Assembly (NCBI GenBank): GCA_937928585.1
Contig: CALEZK010000362.1
Coordinates: 1 to 10,897 of the forward strand
Origin: an uncultured bacterium
GTDB taxonomy: Bacteria; Hydrogenedentota; Hydrogenedentia; Hydrogenedentales; SLHB01
Direction of reading: 5' to 3'
Length of the DNA stretch: 10,897 nt
Within the stretch, counting starts at the first letter, position 1. Every line of letters begins with the position of its first letter. Under the pieces are notes generated by a model that had not been told where the DNA came from, searched no databases, and saw only the letters and a list, made by a program, of their open reading frames with translations. This document shows positions 6,471-10,897 of the stretch, one piece after another. Both the position numbers and the translations under genes were made by a program.

Positions 6471-8702
6471 CTAGAATCCGTCTTTGAGCTCCGGACGTTC
6501 CGGCCCATCATACGGGGCTGCGCCGTGACGCTCGTTGCGCTTCGACACCGTCGTCAATTCCGGGTCTTTCGTTTCCGGCGCGCCAATGAAACCGTAATAC
6601 CGGCCCATCCAATACGCGTCCAGCCATCCCGCGGGATCAACTACATTCTGCCCCCCGCTGCCGCCATCCAGTTCCAGCGTGCTGTCCGTCCAACGGTGTG
6701 GCCCGCGCTCCCGAGGTGAAATTGCCTTGATGCCGCCTGAATAGGGCACGTACCCATGCGGCGTGTGCAGGTCTGTCCGGTGCGAATTCGTGAAAGAATA
6801 GTCGATCATGTCCAGAGGCCAATCGCGCAAGTGTTGCGTCGCCTTGTCGGCCTCGCAGTCGTTTCCAGTCATCGCGCCATAAATAAAATTGAACCACGGA
6901 TTGTGCTCGATACGCTCGACTTCCCAACTCCGTTCGATGCTGCGCAGATAGATGGAACGCAGCGCGGGATCCGTCTCGTATTTCAGCAGCGAGTAATACG
7001 TGTAAAACGCAAGGCGATCATCGGAGTGAAAAATGAATCCAGGATGGAATGTCAGCTTCTGGCGCACCACCGCGCGTGGATAGCCGAGCTCGATAAGCGC
7101 CTGCTTGCCTTCGCTGAACTTGCTGTCCTTTGTAAATGCGTACGCGGTCTGCATGTAGGTCAGGATTTCCATGCCGTTCAATCCCTGCGCGTAGAATCCC
7201 GCCTTGCCATGCAGATACTCAGGATCCCAGCGCGCCCAGCGCGTGGGTTTGCCGTCGACGTCATGCAGTGTCCAACCGTGATCGACAATATGTGCGGCAA
7301 TGCGGCGCAAATGCTCGACGCCGCGCGCGCGCTCTTTATCGTTTGCAACAAGCTCCATAAAGATGGGCGCCGCGTAGAAATGCGCGTCGGTTTCGTCGCT
7401 CGACGTATCGCCTTTCCATTGCCACTTGCCATCTTCGGTCGGGTGCCATTCCGCCGGCAACCCGCCGGACCCGTGCTGCGCCTGGTGTCCCCGCTCGCCT
7501 ACAGCCCATACCGAACGCGCCGGAAAACCGGGGATGCCGGAGATCTCTTCACTCCACAACAGCGACTTGTAAAAGTCCAGTGCTTCTTTGCGGGCATCTG
7601 CATCTTTCGTAACCGCGTACTTGAAGCTCATCGCCGTAAGGTAGTGCGTGCTCCATCCAACATCGTTGTCGCTGACTTCACGCACCCAGGCGTTCTCGGC
7701 GCCGTTCCATTCCAGCTTGTGCGTAAATCCAAGCCGCTTCTGTCCCCATTCATCCAAATGACGCTCGATATAAGCCGCTTTTTTTGCAAGCGTGTAGGGC
7801 TCGAAACGAATTATCCCGATGCCGCCGTCCGTCGCGATGTACGCCGTATCCGAAGACACGGCAATATCATTCACCTTCGTATGCGGCAGCCACCGGTCGG
7901 CATTGAAGTAGTGAAAAGCCCCGTCCGTATGACGAATCGCGCCGCGCGTTGTGCCGATCCACAAATCGCCGTCAAAACCTTCCCGTAGACACACAACATC
8001 CTCAAAGGGCAGCCCGTCTTCGCCCTTAATCGTCGTCCAGGCCATACCGCGCAATTGGGCAAGCCCACGGTCCGTGCCTACAAGCAACCGGCTACCCTGC
8101 GCAAGCAGATCGCGCGTATCGCGTGAAATAGCCAATCCCCAATCGGCTACGTTTTCGCGGTCGAACCCTTTCTGAATGACGGGATCGAGCAGCGCGACGC
8201 TCCCAGGCCGCAACACATAGAGCGTGCCGCTATAAGAAGCAACTGCGAGTATGGGCTGGTTTGATTTGCTGAACTCAATCGGTGTGAGCGCATCGCCGGT
8301 AACCGTGAAGAGTTCGTCTTTCGTGGCAACGCAGACCTCGCCGAGGTGCTTGCAAAGGTCGACAAACGCGCCGGTGCCAAGTTGTTTCCACGCGTCGCCT
8401 TGCAATCGAAACAACGCCTCTCCCGCAATCGCGTAAAGCGCGCCATCGATGGCTTCCAAATGGCTAATCGCGCCAGTAAGCCCGTCTACGGATATCAGGC
8501 TGTCGCCGTCCACCCGGAAGAGCCCCTTGTGAGTCGCGGCATAAGCGCGGTCGTCCACGGCCGCAACAGAGGTTACCGGGTCCGCACTGTTTATCTTGTT
8601 TCCAATTTCTTGCAGGTAGACCGTGTCGGATATCGGAAGCGACGCTTGCGCGAATACCACGGCTGGAACGATACAAAGAAAAAAGCATGAGACATATTTC
8701 AT
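6471..8702 (-). CDS. Secreted beta-propeller plus all-helical domain protein, function unknown
   Basis: I chose ATG 8702 because GAGG sits 8 bases upstream; a GTG three codons earlier overlaps that site. The product is 743 residues with a signal peptide (MKYVSCFFLCIVPAVVFAQA, cut likely after residue 20), so it is exported. Residues about 40-300 carry repeated strands of the two-component-regulator-propeller type: AYAATHKGLFRVDG, LLVGTDRGLAQL, LWIGTTRGAIRHTDG, AYIATDGGIGII. These imply a beta-propeller of perhaps six to seven blades. Residues about 305-720 are rich in Trp, Tyr and His and predict mostly helical, as in alpha/alpha-toroid proteins. Notable patches are DNDVGWSTHYLTAM (346-359), GDTSSDETDAHFY (431-443), RWARWDPEYLHGK (488-500) and QGLNGMEIL (506-514). 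There is no kinase, receiver or DNA-binding domain, so this is not a hybrid sensor. A carbohydrate-related role is plausible by fold alone, but I cannot name a family or reaction. It converges on the kinase gene. Confidence 0.85.
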   Translation of the reverse strand: MKYVSCFFLCIVPAVVFAQASLPISDTVYLQEIGNKINSADPVTSVAAVDDRAYAATHKGLFRVDGDSLISVDGLTGAISHLEAIDGALYAIAGEALFRLQGDAWKQLGTGAFVDLCKHLGEVCVATKDELFTVTGDALTPIEFSKSNQPILAVASYSGTLYVLRPGSVALLDPVIQKGFDRENVADWGLAISRDTRDLLAQGSRLLVGTDRGLAQLRGMAWTTIKGEDGLPFEDVVCLREGFDGDLWIGTTRGAIRHTDGAFHYFNADRWLPHTKVNDIAVSSDTAYIATDGGIGIIRFEPYTLAKKAAYIERHLDEWGQKRLGFTHKLEWNGAENAWVREVSDNDVGWSTHYLTAMSFKYAVTKDADARKEALDFYKSLLWSEEISGIPGFPARSVWAVGERGHQAQHGSGGLPAEWHPTEDGKWQWKGDTSSDETDAHFYAAPIFMELVANDKERARGVEHLRRIAAHIVDHGWTLHDVDGKPTRWARWDPEYLHGKAGFYAQGLNGMEILTYMQTAYAFTKDSKFSEGKQALIELGYPRAVVRQKLTFHPGFIFHSDDRLAFYTYYSLLKYETDPALRSIYLRSIERSWEVERIEHNPWFNFIYGAMTGNDCEADKATQHLRDWPLDMIDYSFTNSHRTDLHTPHGYVPYSGGIKAISPRERGPHRWTDSTLELDGGSGGQNVVDPAGWLDAYWMGRYYGFIGAPETKDPELTTVSKRNERHGAAPYDGPERPELKDGF

Positions 8703-8725
8703 GTGCTGCACCTCGTTTGCATCGC

Positions 8726-8754
8726 ATCATAGCCAAAAGTCGCGCGACAAGAAA
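8726..8754 (-). promoter_or_regulatory. Weak candidate promoter for the propeller-protein gene, with a small palindrome
   Basis: Reading the minus strand, TATGAT (8731-8726) matches the -10 consensus at five positions. The best -35 at proper distance is TTTCTT (8754-8749), 17 bases upstream, which is poor. Between them lies the palindrome GTCGCGCGAC (8739-8748), which could be an operator or chance. The site lies between the terminator of the upstream gene and the start at 8702, where a promoter would be needed. Confidence 0.3.
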
Positions 8755-8757
8755 GAA

Positions 8758-8784
8758 GGGGCGCCGCGAAATACGCGGCGCCCC
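8758..8784 (-). terminator. Strong intrinsic terminator of the FKBP isomerase gene
   Basis: GGGGCGCCGCG (8758-8768) and CGCGGCGCCCC (8774-8784) form a perfect 11-bp GC stem with a 5-base loop. Read on the minus strand it starts 31 bases past the isomerase stop and is followed by TTCTTTC. It separates the isomerase transcript from the propeller-protein gene, so those two genes are probably not one operon. Confidence 0.85.
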
Positions 8785-8815
8785 TTTCAACAATCCATCG
8801 TTTCTGCGAAAGCGT

Positions 8816-9886
8816 TTACTGCTCGAGCTTTATCGTTCCATCTTCGCCGCCGCCTGCCGCTGCGATTACTTCAAGCAGTTCAATGTCAAAAATGAGCGTT
8901 TCGTTCGGGCCAATGTCACCGCCCGCGCCACGCTCGCCATAGGCAAGTTCGGCGGGAATGAACAGCTTCCACTTGTCACCCACCTGCATGAGCTGCAACG
9001 CTTCGGTCCAACCTTTGATCACGCCGCCAACTGGAAACTCAGCGGGTTCGTTGCGCGCATAGGAACTGTCGAACTCGGTGCCGTCAAGCAAGGTGCCGCG
9101 GTAGTGCGTGCGCACGGTATCGGAAGCCTTTGGCGTCGCGCCTTTACCTTCTTCCACCACAAGATACTGCAATCCGCTCGCCGTCGTCTTCACGCCGGGC
9201 TTCGTGCCGTTCTCCGCGAGAAACGCCTTTCCTGCCGCAAGGTTCTTCTCCATCGCCGCCTTCATCTTCTCCATCTGCTTCGCGCGATGTGCCTCCGCAA
9301 CGACTTTCATCTCGTCCATGCTCATGGCAAGCTGACGGCCGTTTGCGACGTCGTCAATCGCCCCATAGAAAATCTCCGGGGTCACTTCCAGCCCATTCTG
9401 CGCCAGTTTCGTGGCGATGTCAGCGCCAACGATATAGGAGAGCTGCCCCAGGAACTTCTCGTCGCCGGTAATTGGCTTCGGCGCGGCCAAATTCGGATCG
9501 GCAGCCTGCTGCTCAGCTATCTGTTTCTGATAACCCTGAATACACGTCATCATTTCTTCGTCCGTCATCGCCGGCTCTTTACCACCGGTGATATCGGAGA
9601 ATCCCATCAAAAAACGTTCCTTTACCAGGGGGATGCCGTTGTTCTTGATATTGGTGCCCAAATCGGCGCCGATCATGTAAGAAAATTTGTCTTCATCGGA
9701 TGCCAGCGTTACCTTAGACAATTCACCCCTCGCTTCCGCAGTTGCGCCTTCCGCCGGCTTTGCGGCTTCAGCTGGGGTTTTCGCAGTCTCTTTCTTCGCA
9801 TCGTCCTGCGCAACGGCCGCTACAAGCGGCATGCAAGCCAGGATAGCGGCTGCAAACAAGGCACGAAGGCCTGCTTGAGTCTTCAC
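8816..9886 (-). CDS. Secreted FKBP-type peptidyl-prolyl cis-trans isomerase with duplicated N-terminal domain
   Basis: It catalyses cis-trans isomerisation of prolyl bonds, helping exported proteins fold. The start is GTG 9886, 7 bases after a perfect AAGGAG (9894-9899); this gives 356 residues and puts a signal peptide at the very N-terminus (MKTQAGLRALFAAAILAC..VAAVA, cut near residue 26). A charged Ala/Glu/Pro linker follows (27-55). Two copies of the FKBP N-terminal dimerisation domain come next: SYMIGADLGTNIKNNGI (69-85) to about 123, and SYIVGADIATKLAQNGL (150-166) to about 230, the second running into a long Lys/Met/Glu helix. The C-terminal FKBP domain (about 236-341) keeps the pocket residues: Tyr262, FDSS (272-275), VIKGW (289-293), AYGERG (315-320) and IFDIELL (332-338). 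It resembles FkpA/Mip-type isomerases but with an extra N-terminal repeat. Upstream, a weak TTTCTA-N17-TATCAG (9959-9931, minus) may be its promoter. A strong terminator follows the gene. Confidence 0.95.
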   Translation of the reverse strand: MKTQAGLRALFAAAILACMPLVAAVAQDDAKKETAKTPAEAAKPAEGATAEARGELSKVTLASDEDKFSYMIGADLGTNIKNNGIPLVKERFLMGFSDITGGKEPAMTDEEMMTCIQGYQKQIAEQQAADPNLAAPKPITGDEKFLGQLSYIVGADIATKLAQNGLEVTPEIFYGAIDDVANGRQLAMSMDEMKVVAEAHRAKQMEKMKAAMEKNLAAGKAFLAENGTKPGVKTTASGLQYLVVEEGKGATPKASDTVRTHYRGTLLDGTEFDSSYARNEPAEFPVGGVIKGWTEALQLMQVGDKWKLFIPAELAYGERGAGGDIGPNETLIFDIELLEVIAAAGGGEDGTIKLEQ

Positions 9887-9980
9887 GGGGAGTCTCCTTA
9901 TGAGGGGGTTAGTTGGGACTGAATCCAAGCCTGATAGTGTCTCACACGCCCGCTAGAAAGCTCAAGATTCCCCGGGGGAG

Positions 9981-10000
9981 GGCGGTCGTCCTCGACCGCC
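9981..10000. repeat. Perfect 8-bp hairpin in the divergent spacer (possible dispersed repeat unit)
   Basis: GGCGGTCG (9981-9988) and CGACCGCC (9993-10000) are perfect inverted repeats around TCCT. They are flanked by GGGA-rich sequence on the left and CCCTACC on the right, and a CCCCGGGG palindrome lies just left (9970-9977). No T-tract follows. It lies between two divergent genes, so it is not a terminator for either. It resembles a REP-like extragenic palindrome, but only one copy is visible here. Confidence 0.4.
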
Positions 10001-10063
10001 AACCCTACCAATCAATCCCCGTCCTCCCTGCAATACCCCGAGAACGTGGCCACTCCCAATCGC

Positions 10064-10092
10064 TTTACCTGACGCCGAAATTTCGTTAGCGT
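10064..10092 (+). promoter_or_regulatory. Weak candidate promoter for the M48 protease gene
   Basis: TTTACC (10064-10069) and TAGCGT (10087-10092) are 17 bases apart and precede the protease start by 32 bases. The match is four and three of six to the sigma70 consensus, so this is only the best available candidate in the spacer. Confidence 0.2.
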
Positions 10093-10124
10093 AGTGGCTC
10101 GGTGCCAAATCGGGGAGTGGATGC

Positions 10125-10897
10125 ATGCGGTGGTGGACCCTTGTCTTTTCAGGAATGCTGTGTCTTTGCGCCTACGCCGAGGAACCCGCTGCGCCCGCCC
10201 CGGCACCCGAAACCGCTGAAACCGTCAGCGCTGGCGAAGGCCCGGTGGTACTGCCACCACCGACTGACGAGGCCGTACGCTTCTACAAAACCGGAATCGT
10301 AGTCTGGCTTGTGAACCTGGCGTGGGGCATTGTACTTCCGGGAATCGTGCTCTTCACCGGATTTTCAGCGCGAATCCGCAACGTCGCGCAAGGCCTTGGC
10401 AAGAAATGGCCAATCGTCGTCGCGATCTACGCCATCCTGTTCTCGCTTGCAACCTATCTAATCGATTTGCCTTGGAGTTTCTACACCGATTACGTGCGCA
10501 TGCACGATTTCGGCCTCTCGAACCAGACTTTCGGCAAGTGGGCCTACGATTCCGTAATGGGCCTGCTCGTAGGCACAATTGTCACCGCGTTGATACTTTG
10601 GGTTCCCTATTTGCTGCTTCGCAAGGCTCCCAAACGCTGGTGGCTATACACCGGATTGCTGATGTACCCATTTTTTATTTTCCAGATGCTGATTAGTCCC
10701 GTATGGATCGATCCCCTGTTCAACGAGTTTGGCGAGATGCAAGACAAGAACCTCGAAGCCAAGGTGCTCGAAATTGCCAGCCGCGCGGGAATCGAAGGCA
10801 GCCGGGTCTTTGAAGTGGACAAAAGCGTCGACACAAAAGCCTACAATGCCTATGTAACGGGCATTTTCAATACAAAACGGATTGTGCTGTGGGACAC
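10125..10897 (+). CDS. M48 (Ste24/CAAX-protease-like) membrane metalloprotease, N-terminal part
   Basis: Translation from ATG 10125 runs open for 257 codons to the right edge, so the gene is truncated by the window. The start follows GGGGAG (10112-10117) by 7 bases; the ATG at 10121 is out of frame. Residues 1-18 look like a signal peptide (MRWWTLVFSGMLCLCAYA) before a Pro/Ala/Glu-rich linker (19-48). Hydrophobic segments follow at about 57-80, 96-113, 143-165 and 172-188. Between them is the signature of the Ste24 N-terminal domain, LPWSFYTDYVRMHDFGLSNQTFGKW (115-139, quoted here by its ends: LPWSFY and HDFGLSNQT). Residues about 190-257 (SPVWIDPLFNEFGEM, then AYNAYVTGIF) enter the M48 peptidase domain. 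The HExxH zinc site should lie just beyond the window. In the family these are integral-membrane zinc proteases that cut prenylated or misfolded membrane proteins. It is divergent from the isomerase gene and shares its 238-base spacer. Confidence 0.9.
   Translation, partial: MRWWTLVFSGMLCLCAYAEEPAAPAPAPETAETVSAGEGPVVLPPPTDEAVRFYKTGIVVWLVNLAWGIVLPGIVLFTGFSARIRNVAQGLGKKWPIVVAIYAILFSLATYLIDLPWSFYTDYVRMHDFGLSNQTFGKWAYDSVMGLLVGTIVTALILWVPYLLLRKAPKRWWLYTGLLMYPFFIFQMLISPVWIDPLFNEFGEMQDKNLEAKVLEIASRAGIEGSRVFEVDKSVDTKAYNAYVTGIFNTKRIVLWD

Noticed and set aside
6756..7988. A 410-codon plus-strand open frame
   Set aside because: It is antisense to the propeller-protein gene, which has a signal peptide, ribosome site and repeat structure. 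The plus-strand product shows no coherent domain.
8687..9922. A 411-codon plus-strand open frame opposite the isomerase
   Set aside because: It is antisense to a textbook FKBP protein, runs straight through the strong terminator hairpin and has no recognisable motif.
9887..9928. Longer isomerase beginning at a TTG
   Set aside because: The extra 14 residues would put the signal peptide inside the protein and span a perfect AAGGAG ribosome site that serves GTG 9886.
1..10897. Signs of a mobile element, phage, CRISPR array or defence system
   Set aside because: No integrase, transposase, repeat-spacer array, toxin-antitoxin pair or att-like direct repeat was seen. Gene content is metabolic and envelope-related, and base composition looks even across the window.

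Overview
The window is about 58-60% G+C (estimated by eye) and densely coded. It looks like a bacterium of the Planctomycetota or a related lineage with similar surface proteins (Lentisphaerota, Verrucomicrobiota or Hydrogenedentota). The main pointer is a secreted protein with a planctomycete-type cytochrome c domain plus DUF1549 and DUF1553, an architecture expanded in those groups. A secreted propeller/all-helical protein fits the same picture. No rRNA, tRNA, CRISPR array, transposase, phage or plasmid gene is visible. This is ordinary chromosomal sequence rather than a mobile accessory island.

Layout. Bases 1-2483 (minus strand) hold most of the PSCyt1-DUF1549-DUF1553 protein, whose C-terminus runs off the left edge. 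A 351-base divergent spacer (2484-2834) follows, carrying a strong sigma70-like promoter and a potentially structured leader for the plus-strand genes. The plus-strand cluster is serA (3-phosphoglycerate dehydrogenase, 2835-4412), icd (NADP-type isocitrate dehydrogenase, 4461-5711) and a small soluble histidine kinase-like protein (5731-6456). They are separated by 48 and 19 bases and probably form one operon. Convergent to it, only 14 bases away, is a secreted beta-propeller plus helical-domain protein on the minus strand (6471-8702). Upstream of that, on the same strand, is a secreted FKBP-type prolyl isomerase with a duplicated N-terminal domain (8816-9886), which ends at a very clear intrinsic terminator. 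A 238-base divergent spacer with a perfect hairpin precedes the start of an M48/Ste24-like membrane metalloprotease (10125 to the right edge, truncated before its zinc site).

How they may work together. serA and icd are biosynthetic and central-carbon enzymes: serine entry from glycolysis, and 2-oxoglutarate/NADPH production. The kinase behind them has no sensor domain, no receiver partner in view and an altered G1 box. It is the most unusual member of the cluster. The FKBP isomerase and the M48 protease are both envelope quality-control type proteins and share a divergent control region. The two large secreted proteins belong to the envelope or degradative repertoire of this type of bacterium, and neither can be given a defined reaction from sequence alone.

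I found no convincing wholly new multi-gene system. The observations most worth following are the orphan kinase in the serA-icd operon, the unnamed C-terminal domain of the propeller protein, and the structured spacers.
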